Assembly: GCA_036494545.1 (NCBI GenBank)
Contig: DASXOB010000010.1
Location: 1 to 64,000, forward strand
Direction of reading: 5' to 3'
Origin: JAICXG01 sp036494545
GTDB taxonomy: Bacteria > Verrucomicrobiota > Verrucomicrobiia > Chthoniobacterales > UBA10450
DNA: 64,000 nucleotides
Shown: positions 45,220-53,895 of the stretch, piece after piece
Numbering within the stretch: the first letter of the stretch is position 1
Layout: every line of letters starts with the position of its first letter
Translations under genes and position numbers: made by a program
The notes under the pieces: model-generated
The model's database searches: none
Told to the model about the DNA's origin: nothing
Seen by the model: only the letters and a program-made list of their open reading frames with translations

Positions 45220-45478
45220 TGGCGGGGAACATTCTCACTTAATCAACGAGTAGCGAGTCGAGATCAGAGTCTTTGTCAACCGTTTCCCGGTCGTCCGTGT
45301 ATATTTAAAGAAACAACCCGATTCATTCTCCCGCTTGCACAAACGAACCAAAGGATGGAATTCCTTCCGTGCTCGACCAGTCGCTGTCCATAAAGCATCA
45401 CCGACCGTTCCGCGCAGAATTTTTTCGAGAAAACGCAACCTTAGCTTATCGGGCCCGCTTTAAACCAACGCTCCCTAA

Positions 45479-46330
45479 TTGATGCTACTTCCGCAGGCTA
45501 AGAAGCCGCGACTTGGCCATCCGGTCGCGGCTACCGTCCTAATCGTAGATATTCGCAATTTTGGATCGAACCTGAGCTACCGCGGCGACTTCGGACCGGG
45601 CGCTGCGAGATTCCCGCTGTTTCTGGCGCACGTTTACGAACGTTGCGTTCGTGCCTGTCTCACGGCTTGTTCCACTACTCACTCGAACCAATTTTATCTT
45701 AATAGCACAGGAGATGGCGCTCTCTGCGTATTTCTTTCTGCAGACAGGCATTTCGCCCACGCTTATCTCGCCGCGCTCATCCTTACAAACCAACTGAACC
45801 GATTGTGCGCTAAGTACAATCAACGCAAGCCAGGCACGATCCCAGATGTATCATTTGGGATAGGAATTGATTCAGGGTGGGTTCGACGGATCGCTTCAAC
45901 GAGATCCAATTCCTTTCCCGCCCTCGAAGCCTATATTGGCAACTGCATTAATACAGCAGCCCGCATTGAATCGGTAACCAAGGATTATGAACGGACTTCG
46001 GTTCTTATATCGGAACGAACAAACGGGCTACTTTGTAGAAGTAGGTTTGGACTCGATTACAGCGTATTCATGCGCGAAGCTATCGCTAGCTCATCGCCCG
46101 CTAAGAGGAAACGATTGCGGTCGCAAATGAGTAGTCGCAACGAGTACTTTCTGATGAGGTCTATGCCCGCACATAACCTCCCAGATTTGAAAGAACCGCT
46201 CGTACTATTTCGACTTTCACCGAGTCTTGCCAACCCAGCTCGAGCGGGGTTTCGAAGACTTCTCTCGTTTTTGTGCAATAACAGGGCTCAAAGAGACGCT
46301 GTCATAGCGGAAGCCCGGGATCAGCTCTAA
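45479..46330 (+). CDS. Stand-alone class III nucleotide cyclase-domain protein
   Basis: Class III adenylate/guanylate cyclase catalytic signatures: metal-binding Asp24 in LIVDIRNFGS, Asp79 in YLNSTGDGALCVF, the FGIGIDSGWV strand and the YIGNCINTAARIES motif with the N-x3-R transition-state pair. No sensor or membrane domain is attached; the C-terminal 80 residues are unassigned. Substrate specificity (cAMP or cGMP) cannot be read by eye. If active, it would make a second messenger. The window also holds palindromes of CRP-operator geometry, but any link is inference. Confidence 0.75.
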   Translation: MMLLPQAKKPRLGHPVAATVLIVDIRNFGSNLSYRGDFGPGAARFPLFLAHVYERCVRACLTACSTTHSNQFYLNSTGDGALCVFLSADRHFAHAYLAALILTNQLNRLCAKYNQRKPGTIPDVSFGIGIDSGWVRRIASTRSNSFPALEAYIGNCINTAARIESVTKDYERTSVLISERTNGLLCRSRFGLDYSVFMREAIASSSPAKRKRLRSQMSSRNEYFLMRSMPAHNLPDLKEPLVLFRLSPSLANPARAGFRRLLSFLCNNRAQRDAVIAEARDQL

Positions 46331-46342
46331 TTTCGTGGTTCC

Positions 46343-46545
46343 CAGTTTCTCGCGCTTCCGCTGAAGACCGATGGCACACCAATCGAACCGGACTCCCTGA
46401 TCAACTTCGAAAGCCTGCGCTCACCGGCGACTGGCTAACTAGGAACCCGGCAACACTAACTAACAAATCCACCTCGACGCAAAGCCGCTCCTGGTCTTAT
46501 TTCGGAGCGACTTTGGTGTGTCTCAACGGTCCTGGTTACTCGCGG
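46343..46545 (+). pseudogene. Third copy of the 35412 gene 3' end with mutated terminator
   Basis: Begins at the equivalent of FLALPLKTDGTP, then IEPDSLINFESLRS with a one-base loss (the parent reads SLRLTGDWAN). It retains the downstream AACACTAACTAACAAAT, a degraded form of the terminator (AAAGCCGCTCC then GGAGCGACTTT) and CCTGGTTACTCGCGG. It lies directly after the cyclase gene, whose stop it may back up with the weakened hairpin. Confidence 0.85.
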
Positions 46546-46652
46546 TCTAAATAACCAAAAACCGGCGCATCGCGCCGATTGCCGCATTCAACACCGCCAA
46601 AAATGTCAAAAATATGGATGCGACTCTGTCTTCTCCTCGCCACCCATCAACA

Positions 46653-47095
46653 TCACTTTTCTATTGGCTGTGAACCAACTGACGATGCCGGCAGGGCAAA
46701 TCCCGCGGCGATCAGCCAGACAAACGCAGGAAATCGCGTCAGGGGAATCAAGAACAAGGCTTGAGGAATGATCAGTTCAAGCGCGCTCGGTTCACCGATA
46801 GCCGCAAGCACGAATCCGAAGACGACCAGCCACTTTGGAAGCAGCTTCATCATTGCGGCGGGAACCGTTAACCCGGCGATGAGCAGGCCCATCGGGACGG
46901 AGAAACCGACGCCACCGCAAATCCGAGATAATACAATGCGCGCAACACGGCTGTCTCTTGCGCGATGCCAGGATAGGCCATGACCCAAAGAATGAGTCCG
47001 GTGAAAGCCATGTTAAAGGCCGTCATGAGTCCGCCGAATAATGCGATCGATGGACCGGCTGCACGCCAACTGCTGGCTCCCAGCTCTGCAGCTAG
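46653..47095 (-). pseudogene. Frameshifted remnant of a multispan membrane protein
   Basis: Reading from 47095 on the minus strand: PSIALFGGLMTAFNMAFTGL, ILWVMAYPGIAQETAVLRAL, YYLGFA. A shift then leads to GGVGFSVPMGLLIAGLTVPA, LPKWLVVFGFVLAAIGEPSA and LIPLTRFPAFVWLIAAGFAL in another frame. The two frames join into one membrane protein whose N-terminus is missing. The end (LIPLTRFPAFVWLIAAG) is typical of small DUF-type membrane proteins. Confidence 0.65.
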
Positions 47096-47098
47096 TGA

Positions 47099-48421
47099 TC
47101 AGCGGTGCCTTCGATAAGATCTGCGTGGCGGACGGTTGTTTGATGAGGCATTCCGGAAACTCCGCCCGGTCTGGCCGTGCGGAGCATCGCCGCTTCCACG
47201 CGGAGAATTTCCTGGTAGTCGCGGCTCAATCTTTCGTTGCGAGATTCGCGCTCCCCCGCCTCGCTCGTCGCGTGGCGGCGCAGCCTGATTGTAATCGAAG
47301 CCTTCCGCCTTTTTCCGGACAATCCCGCGACCGATGAAACGTTCGAGCGAACGCAACGTCCCCTGATCTTCCGACGTGACGAAACTGATCGCATCGCCGA
47401 CCGCATGCGCACGGCCCGTGCGCCCGATGCGATGCACGTAATCCTCCGATTGCGCCGGGAAATCGTAGTTCACCACGTGCGAAATCCCATCCACATCGAT
47501 CCCGCGTGCGGCAACGTCGGTCGCGACCAGCACTCGCACCGCGCCCGACTTAAAATCTTTCAACGCCCGCAGCCGTTGATTTTGCGAACGATTCGAATGG
47601 ATCGTGCCCGTCTTAATCCCGCTGCTTTCAAGACGCCGCGCGATCTTGTCCGCGCCACGCTTTGTCCGCGTGAAAACCAACACCGTGTCGAACTCCGGAT
47701 TGCCTAACAAATGCAGGAGTAGCGCCGCTTTCAAATGCGGCCGCACTTCGTAAACGAACTGTGTCACCGTTTCCGCCGGATTCGCGCGACGACCGATCTC
47801 GATAATTTTGGGCGAGCGCTGGAACTCGTGGGTCAGCTTTTCGATCTCGCGCGAGAGCGACGCCGAGAACATCAGCGTTTGCCGTTTCTGCGGCAACGCT
47901 TTCACGATCCGTCGAATCGGCGGTAGAAAACCCATGTCCAGCATGCGATCCGCTTCGTCGAGCACGAGAAACTCGATGCCCGAAAGATTTGCTACTCGTT
48001 GCTCCATCAAATCGATCAACCGGCCTGGCGTTGCCACCACGAGATCGACGCCGGAGCGCAAAGCCTCGATCTGCGGACGTTCGCTCACCCCGCCGTAAAC
48101 TGTGGCCATGCGCAGCGGAACATGTTTGGCATAAGCGCGTACATTCTCTTCGATTTGCACCACCAGCTCCCGCGTCGGCGCGACGACCAGCGCGCGCGTC
48201 CCGCGTTTTTGGCCGTTGTGCATTGACTCCGCCAGCTTCATCAAAATCGGCCAAACGAAAGCCGCTGTTTTTCCGGTGCCGGTTTGCGCGATGCCAATAA
48301 CATCATGTCCCGCGAGAATGTGCGGGATCGCTGCGACCTGGATCGGAGTTGGCTCGGTGTAGCCGGCGTCATCAACAGCCTGCAGGATTTTTGGGGAAAG
48401 ATTAAGGGCACGAAATGGCAT
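47099..48421 (-). CDS. rhlE: DEAD-box RNA helicase, RhlE-like
   Basis: 440 residues with all DEAD-box motifs: Q motif (GYTEPTPIQVAAIP), I (AQTGTGKT), Ia (PTRELVVQ), Ib (TPGRLID), II (VLDEAD), III (SAS), IV (LVFTRTK), V (VATDVAARGIDV) and VI (YVHRIGRTGR). A basic, glycine/arginine-rich C-terminal tail (GNSPRGSGDAPHGQTGRSF, PPRRSYRRHR) is as in RhlE-type helicases that act on ribosome assembly and RNA turnover. The ATG at 48421 starts MPFRALNLSPKILQAV; a longer open frame to 48547 has no homology. Motif III reads SAS rather than SAT, a common variant. Confidence 0.94.
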   Translation of the reverse strand: MPFRALNLSPKILQAVDDAGYTEPTPIQVAAIPHILAGHDVIGIAQTGTGKTAAFVWPILMKLAESMHNGQKRGTRALVVAPTRELVVQIEENVRAYAKHVPLRMATVYGGVSERPQIEALRSGVDLVVATPGRLIDLMEQRVANLSGIEFLVLDEADRMLDMGFLPPIRRIVKALPQKRQTLMFSASLSREIEKLTHEFQRSPKIIEIGRRANPAETVTQFVYEVRPHLKAALLLHLLGNPEFDTVLVFTRTKRGADKIARRLESSGIKTGTIHSNRSQNQRLRALKDFKSGAVRVLVATDVAARGIDVDGISHVVNYDFPAQSEDYVHRIGRTGRAHAVGDAISFVTSEDQGTLRSLERFIGRGIVRKKAEGFDYNQAAPPRDERGGGARISQRKIEPRLPGNSPRGSGDAPHGQTGRSFRNASSNNRPPRRSYRRHR

Positions 48422-48672
48422 GGATTCCGTACTATCGTCCGTTAGGCGCCTAAAGCACCTATTATATAACAAGACAGCAAACGCCGATCCGAACTCCCAG
48501 GCACATGGTAAAACCATCAGATCGGCCTTCTTCAGCTTGACAGCCAATCTCGGCGTGCGAGCAAGTGTCGAGAGCTGAATCTGGTGGAGACGCTTTCGCC
48601 TGGGGGAGCATCCCCACCTCTTTCAGACCTGGACCCACGGATCAAATCCAGCCAGGCAAGAGGAGAAATCAG

Positions 48673-49482
48673 ATGAAAATGCAAGATATACTCAATATCA
48701 CCGCCTGCCTTGCTTTGTTCGCATTAGCGCCACTCACGCGCGCGCAGTGTCCCAAAAGCTGCGATGGCAACAACACGGCAATCGGATCTGGGGCGTTGGC
48801 TGATGACAACAGCGGCCTCCACAACACCGCCGTCGGATATTCAGCCGGAGTTAGTATAGCGAGCGGAAGTTATAACACGGCTGTCGGCGACACGGCGCTC
48901 GGATACCAGTTCGTTGGCTGTGCTCAGGCATCGCATAACACCGCGGTAGGCGCCTACGCTTTAACCACTAACTCAGGCGCTAACAACACCGGCATCGGCG
49001 CAAATGCGATGTCCCTTCCTGGCCGCGGCAGCGATAACACGGCAATAGGCGAAGAAGCAATGTTTGGTAATTCTGGGACCTTTATCCAAGGCAGCAATAT
49101 TCGGCCTATGGACAAGGCGAGCAAAGCTATCCTAAGTCTCAAGCCGGTGACCTTTCGCTATAAGAAAGGCTTGGACCCGAAAGCGATTCCGCAATTCGGA
49201 CTCGTCGCCGAACAAGTGGAAAAGGTCGATCCGGAGCTAGTGGCCAGAGATAACGAGGGCAAGCCTTACTCGGTTCGCTACGAAGCGGTAAACGCAATGT
49301 TGCTCAATGAGTTTCTCAAAGAGCATCGCAAGGTGGAATCGCTGGAGCAAGCCATCGAGGAACAAGATAGGCAAATCAAAGCTTTGACCGCAGGTCTGCA
49401 AAAGGTGAACGATCAGATTGAACTATCGAAACCGGCGCGGACAGCGATGGTGAATGATTCCGGGGAAACATTAAGTCGCTAA
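48673..49482 (+). CDS. Exported YadA-head-like / S74 chaperone-domain protein lacking the cleavage site
   Basis: Paralogue of the gene at 1472. AGGAG lies 7 nt before the ATG. A signal peptide (MKMQDILNITACLALFALAP, LTRAQ) is followed by about seven head-like repeats (NTAVGYSAG, NTAVGDTALG, NTAVGAYAL, NTGIGANAM, NTAIGEEAM). The C-terminal chaperone domain is nearly identical in its core (LKPVTFRYKKGLDPKAIPQF, YEAVNAMLLNEFLKEHRK). The roughly 60 residues joining head and chaperone in the paralogue, including SSARYKD with the self-cleavage Ser and Lys, are absent: repeats jump to QGSNIRPMDKASKAI. It should be unable to self-cleave. Followed by a kelch gene after 23 bp. Confidence 0.82.
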   Translation: MKMQDILNITACLALFALAPLTRAQCPKSCDGNNTAIGSGALADDNSGLHNTAVGYSAGVSIASGSYNTAVGDTALGYQFVGCAQASHNTAVGAYALTTNSGANNTGIGANAMSLPGRGSDNTAIGEEAMFGNSGTFIQGSNIRPMDKASKAILSLKPVTFRYKKGLDPKAIPQFGLVAEQVEKVDPELVARDNEGKPYSVRYEAVNAMLLNEFLKEHRKVESLEQAIEEQDRQIKALTAGLQKVNDQIELSKPARTAMVNDSGETLSR

Positions 49483-49505
49483 CTTAAACACGAGGAAAAG
49501 TAGCT

Positions 49506-50753
49506 ATGAATAATCAAGCTCAAATCAAAAGTGCAATTACGTCACTCAGAAACAACACAAACAACGCAGGACAGGCGAAGCGCCCACTCTACAAGCTCGC
49601 GCTCGCACTCACCATTACCACATCGGCGCTTTCGGCTGCTGATGCGTGGGCCAAGACCGATGCCGCGTGGAACTTTACCGGAAGCATGAGCGTCGGTCGC
49701 TTCGTGTTCACGGCCACGACCCTCCAGAATGGTAAGGTGCTGGTGGCCGGGGGAGCCACGCCGGATAACACCAACACTAATACAGCCGATTTGTACGATC
49801 CAGCTAGCGGCACATTCACTCCCACTGGCAGTATGCATGAAGCCCGGGTCGGTTTCGCGGCTACCCGGTTGCCTGGGGGCAAGGTGCTGGTGGAGGGCGG
49901 CGTTAATAACACCGCGAGGGTGAAGACCGCCGAGATTTACGACCCGGCTACCGGCACATGGTCCAACACCGCCAGCATGAAACAGCCGCGCTCGGCGCAG
50001 TCGGCCATCCTTCTCAGGGACGGCACCGTGCTGGTAAGCGGTGGCAACATGGATCGGACCCCCTGCACCGGCACCGACCCCACTGCCTGCGTCACCACAC
50101 TCGCGACCTCGGAGATATATAACCCATCCACCGGCCAATGGACGACCGTAGGTGAGATGACAATTCCGCGCTCGTTCCATACTACCACGCTGCTCGCGAA
50201 CGGCAGAGTGTTAGCCACCGGCGGACGCATCCACACCGGACCTGATTACTTCGACTTGAAGGCCATCGCCGACGCCGACCTCTACGACCCTGCCACCGGG
50301 AAATGGAGCGCGACGGGCACGATGACAATCAGCCGCACGGACCACTCAGCCAGCCTTCTCCCTAACGGCCAGGTGTTAGTCGCCGGTGGAGAAACGGTGG
50401 ACTTCAACGGTGTGACGGTCGCCTCCGCCGAGCTATACAACCCGGTCACTGGCACCTGGACGGCAACCGGCAGCATGTTTTTAAGCCGGGAGAGACAGAC
50501 GGCCAACGTGCTCCAGAACGGCCAGGTCCTGATAGCGGGCGGCGACTTTTACGACGGTGTTAACGGTGGTTTTCTGACCGAGTGCGAGCTGTATGACCCT
50601 GCCCTCGGCACGTGGTCTGCCACCGCCAGCATGAGTACGCCCCGCTTTGGCGCGAGGGCCGCGCTCCTGCGCGACGGACGGGTGCTCGAGGCGGGCGGAG
50701 CCACCGACTTTAACGTTACCCCGACCGCGACGGCCGAGCTCTATACGCCTTGA
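49506..50753 (+). CDS. Exported seven-repeat kelch-type propeller protein
   Basis: GAGGA lies 8-10 nt before the ATG. The long N-terminal region with a hydrophobic stretch (LYKLALALTITTSALSAADA) is probably a signal peptide. Seven kelch repeats end VLVxGG-like: TTLQNGKVLVAGGAT, TRLPGGKVLVEGGVN, ILLRDGTVLVSGGNM, TLLANGRVLATGGRI, SLLPNGQVLVAGGET, NVLQNGQVLIAGGDF and ALLRDGRVLEAGGAT. Repeat 3 carries a Cys-containing insertion (DRTPCTGTDPTACVTT), which could form a disulfide. It probably shares an operon with the S74 protein upstream. Confidence 0.87.
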   Translation: MNNQAQIKSAITSLRNNTNNAGQAKRPLYKLALALTITTSALSAADAWAKTDAAWNFTGSMSVGRFVFTATTLQNGKVLVAGGATPDNTNTNTADLYDPASGTFTPTGSMHEARVGFAATRLPGGKVLVEGGVNNTARVKTAEIYDPATGTWSNTASMKQPRSAQSAILLRDGTVLVSGGNMDRTPCTGTDPTACVTTLATSEIYNPSTGQWTTVGEMTIPRSFHTTTLLANGRVLATGGRIHTGPDYFDLKAIADADLYDPATGKWSATGTMTISRTDHSASLLPNGQVLVAGGETVDFNGVTVASAELYNPVTGTWTATGSMFLSRERQTANVLQNGQVLIAGGDFYDGVNGGFLTECELYDPALGTWSATASMSTPRFGARAALLRDGRVLEAGGATDFNVTPTATAELYTP

Positions 50754-50775
50754 CCGCCGCTTAGGGGAATCGCTC

Positions 50776-50872
50776 GACTCTAACATTGGTGGCTCCGACG
50801 ACACGGGCATCGGTTACCAAGCTCTCTTTTGTAACACTAGCGGCCACGATAACACCGCCGATGGGTTAACCT
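50776..50872 (+). pseudogene. Fragment of YadA-head-like repeats
   Basis: Translation SNIGGSDDTGIGYQALFCNT and SGHDNTADG matches the head repeats of the two S74 proteins (NTAxGxxALxxNTTGxxNTA). Two units remain, with no start, no chaperone domain and a frame that runs on into unrelated sequence. A remnant directly after the kelch gene. Confidence 0.7.
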
Positions 50873-50950
50873 GTTGTTTGACACTTCAGCTGCCCGTGCT
50901 CCGGGACGGTGCCGCTGTCGTTTGGTCAACAACCTGAGTCCTGCTCAGCC

Positions 50951-51946
50951 TTAGTAAGCCGGCGCAGTATTTACTGCGCGCTGAGGCGACGCTGGCATCG
51001 GCGCGGAAGCTTGAGCCAGGGGCAGGGTTAGACTTGCGCTGCCGCGCACGACCCGGGCGATGATTCCATGGTCGATGCCAGAAGAAGGATCGGTGTAGCG
51101 GCCGACGATCAGGTCTTGTCGGTTGATTCCGTTAAGCGAGGTGAAGGTCGCGCCCGGAAAATCATAGACCACAAAACGGTTGGGCGGCGCAAAGAGGATG
51201 CCGTGGGTTACACCCGCCTCGTCCGCATAGCGGCCGACGATGAGATTCCCGTCGTTATTGCCAAAAAGAATCGTGCTGGTCGAGCCTGCGGGATCAATCC
51301 CGACGTGAATACGGCCGTCGCTGTCGCGGAAGAAGCCGTGAGTCGCTCCCGCAGGGTCGATGGAATAACCGCAGCTTTGGTTTGTCGCGTTTAGCTGATA
51401 AGCCAGCGTCGCCGTCGCGTTCGGCACCGCGAATTCCGTCACCGTGCCGCCGATACTTAGGAAGGCCTCCTGTATCCCGCCGGTCGGAGTCGCGGACCCG
51501 CAGAAATCCCCCACATTATTCAGCCCCAGGACAATTGTCGTCGTCGAATCGGGCACGTCATAGTTTTGGTAGATATCACGCGAGAAGAAGAAGCCATGGA
51601 ACGTCCCCAGCGATCCGTCGAGATAATCGCCGCAGAACAGGCGCGAGTTATTGATCCCGCGCCCCTCCGTATCGTTGCCGGTATCGTTCGGGTCAACGAT
51701 CGGCGCGCTAAAACTCCCATCGTTAAATCTGATGAAGCCGCGCGACACCAGGTTCGTATCGACATAGATCCCGATGATGTCGCCTCTATCGTTAATCTTC
51801 TGCGGCCGCGTCTGGTTGCCCGTGCCCGGGTAATCAAACGTGCTCACCAGTTGAATACTAAACGCCGGCTCCTGCGCCAGCGCTCCCGTTAAAGCAAAGG
51901 CCGCAAAGCCCACTGCACAACCGGCTAAACGAAGTGATATTTTCAT
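50951..51946 (-). CDS. Exported HAF-like / propeller protein, six repeats
   Basis: Signal peptide (LRLAGCAVGFAAFALTGALA) after the ATG at 51946. Six repeats of about 45 residues of the form FDYPGATFTSLNGINRQDLIVGRYTDxxGxxHGFL (repeat cores KINDRGDIIGIY, GINNSRLFCGDY, GLNNVGDFCGSA, QLNATNQSCGYS, GNNDGNLIVGRY, GINRQDLIVGRY) form another beta-propeller type common in Acidobacteria and Verrucomicrobia. An Ala/Pro-rich tail ends the protein. No catalytic motif. Single gene. Confidence 0.82.
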   Translation of the reverse strand: MKISLRLAGCAVGFAAFALTGALAQEPAFSIQLVSTFDYPGTGNQTRPQKINDRGDIIGIYVDTNLVSRGFIRFNDGSFSAPIVDPNDTGNDTEGRGINNSRLFCGDYLDGSLGTFHGFFFSRDIYQNYDVPDSTTTIVLGLNNVGDFCGSATPTGGIQEAFLSIGGTVTEFAVPNATATLAYQLNATNQSCGYSIDPAGATHGFFRDSDGRIHVGIDPAGSTSTILFGNNDGNLIVGRYADEAGVTHGILFAPPNRFVVYDFPGATFTSLNGINRQDLIVGRYTDPSSGIDHGIIARVVRGSASLTLPLAQASAPMPASPQRAVNTAPAY

Positions 51947-52097
51947 ATTAATGGTCCTATCAAAACCAATCGTGGCGCGGAGATTTTCTGGACTCAAGAA
52001 GACGAAGGTGACGGCGTTTTTTTACGTGCGGTCGTCTTGTGACAATCATCTTTCTTGGATCACAATTTTTCGGCGCCCATTGTTGGCGACAGAATGG

Positions 52098-52523
52098 TTA
52101 CGGCTTGTGCTGAACTGAGATCATCCAGCCGACCCCGAAACGATCTTCCAGCATGCCGAATTTCGGAGCCCAGAAGGTTTGCGCCAGAGGCATCTCGACT
52201 TTGCCGCCTTCGGCCAACGCATTGAAGGCCCGCTCGGCCTCGCCTTCGTCCGGCACGACGATCGAGAGGGAGAAGCCCTCGAACTGCGGTTGACCCTCGC
52301 ATCTGCCGTCCGAGGCCATCAGGAGCGTTTCGCCGACGCGAAAACTCGCGTGCATGATCTTCTCCTCTGTCTCCGGCTGCGACATCCCTGGGTCGGGCGC
52401 CTCTTTGAACCGGCTGAGCATCACAATCTCCGCGCCAAGCGCGCTGCGATAGAATTCCAGCGCCTCTTCACAGCGGCCGTTGAAAAACAGATAGGGTTGG
52501 ACTGACATATTGGAAGTAGCCAT
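52098..52523 (-). CDS. PhnB-type VOC family protein
   Basis: 141 residues: MSVQPYLFFNGRCEEALEFY, RSALGAEIVMLSRF, HASFRVGETLLMASDG, FWAPKFGMLEDRFGVGWMIS. This is the PhnB/glyoxalase-like fold, a single VOC module that dimerises around a metal-binding site. The internal ATG six codons downstream (52508) is an alternative start. The function of this subfamily is unknown despite the PhnB name. Monocistronic. Confidence 0.88.
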   Translation of the reverse strand: MATSNMSVQPYLFFNGRCEEALEFYRSALGAEIVMLSRFKEAPDPGMSQPETEEKIMHASFRVGETLLMASDGRCEGQPQFEGFSLSIVVPDEGEAERAFNALAEGGKVEMPLAQTFWAPKFGMLEDRFGVGWMISVQHKP

Positions 52524-52655
52524 ACCCTCAGCTTGAATGCGTTTCGCGGATCGTCAACGCTGCAACCTCAGCCTTATCACGCATGCCTCGAAGGAGATCG
52601 CCGAAGATGAAGCCTCTGGCGCGAAGACGGCGGATCAGATCATCGAGGTTGCCGT

Positions 52656-52778
52656 GTGAAGCAGGTGTCGCGTTTTCCCTTCGCTATCTTCTACAACCGT
52701 GTCGCGGAAACTGTTTCTGTTCACGCCGTGGTTGACTGTCGCCATATGCCGGCGTGGATCAAAGCGCATCTAAAGTAA
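52656..52778 (+). pseudogene. ParE/RelE-family toxin C-terminal remnant
   Basis: Translation VKQVSRFPFAIFYNRVAETV then SVHAVVDCRHMPAWIKAHLK, stop. This is the standard closing part of ParE-type toxins (RRFPYxIxYRxxxxxIxVLAVxHxRRxP). The first half of the toxin and the antitoxin are missing. It lies in a gap (52524-53130) that otherwise shows no supported gene. Confidence 0.75.
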
Positions 52779-53130
52779 CAGAGCGAAGCCCCGCGGAGCT
52801 TTGACTGTCTCGTCGCCTTGCGCGGCATGAATCACGTTTGCTAAGGGGACAGAATTAGCTGCTTTGAGCCGACTCAACCGGTTAGAGGGCGCAGCCCGTA
52901 GTGCTAATCAGGATTTTCGTGTTTTGGGGCGGCGGACCTTCGTGTGCACTTTTGACATTCGCGGAATATCCGAGCTGGAAAACGCCCCTGGAAAAAACAA
53001 CTTGACGCGTGCACTAGTGATGTAGTTAACTATATCACCATATGTGACAGGATCCAATCGAGCCGTTGGCTGGCAGATCCCGGACCTGTCCTTTGGAGCA
53101 CAGGAATGAGTCGCGAGTGGAAGGACTAAT

Positions 53131-53865
53131 ATGAACAAGAAGATCCTTAGTAATGCTATAACCGGAGCAAGAGGAGGTCTCGCAGTAGCGCTAGCCTGGG
53201 TTTCGATTGCCGTCGCCGACAACAAGCCGGATGAACTGAAACAGCGCATTCTCAACCAGGCACAAAGCCTGGGACCTAGTGACTACGCTTTTACCCGCAC
53301 CAGCAAGAGCGAGCAAACCTCCAATGGCAAAATCGAGCAGCATGTGAACGTCGAGAGGTTTGATCCCGCCAAGCCAGAAGACGAGCGCTGGACACTTGTC
53401 TCCGTGGATGGCGCTCCGCCTTCAGCTGATGCGCTGGCGAGTTACAAGAAGGAATCGCCAAAGCGGCGCGTGCCGGGCTACTATCGTCTTGCCAAATACT
53501 TCGGGAGCGCTTCGAGCGTTTCCACCGATTCCCACGGCCGAACGGTATTTCATTTCAATTCTCTTCCGAAAGATTCCGCGATCCTGATGGACTCCGACGT
53601 CTCATCGAGCACCAGCGCCGATCTCAGCGTCGCGGAGGCAAACGGCACACCGTTCGTCGAGGAAGTCCGGCTGACGGTCAAGCCGATGCGAATCAAGTTT
53701 ATCATGAAACTGGACCGGTACGAATCGACCGCTCGTTACCGGATCGGTCCGGAAGGGAAGCCAATTCTTGTCGAGCACATCGCCGACATGACTGGCTCGG
53801 GCATGGGTCATGAGGGCAAGGCCCACACGGTGATGACCTACAGCGACTATCGGCCGGTCAAGTAA
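53131..53865 (+). CDS. Exported protein of unknown function
   Basis: 244 residues; GGAAGGA precedes the ATG. A hydrophobic N-terminus (AITGARGGLAVALAWVSIAV, AD) is probably a signal peptide. The mature part alternates strands and helices (DELKQRILNQAQSLGPSDYA, QHVNVERFDPAKPEDERW, VSVDGAPPSADALASYKKES, RIGPEGKPILVEHIADMTGS), reminiscent of outer-membrane lipoprotein-carrier-like or YceI-type domains, without a firm match. It lies 30 bp before the ADOP permease gene and probably shares its transcript. Confidence 0.7.
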   Translation: MNKKILSNAITGARGGLAVALAWVSIAVADNKPDELKQRILNQAQSLGPSDYAFTRTSKSEQTSNGKIEQHVNVERFDPAKPEDERWTLVSVDGAPPSADALASYKKESPKRRVPGYYRLAKYFGSASSVSTDSHGRTVFHFNSLPKDSAILMDSDVSSSTSADLSVAEANGTPFVEEVRLTVKPMRIKFIMKLDRYESTARYRIGPEGKPILVEHIADMTGSGMGHEGKAHTVMTYSDYRPVK

Positions 53866-53895
53866 CTGCCTGACATAACCCAAGCTCCTAAACAC

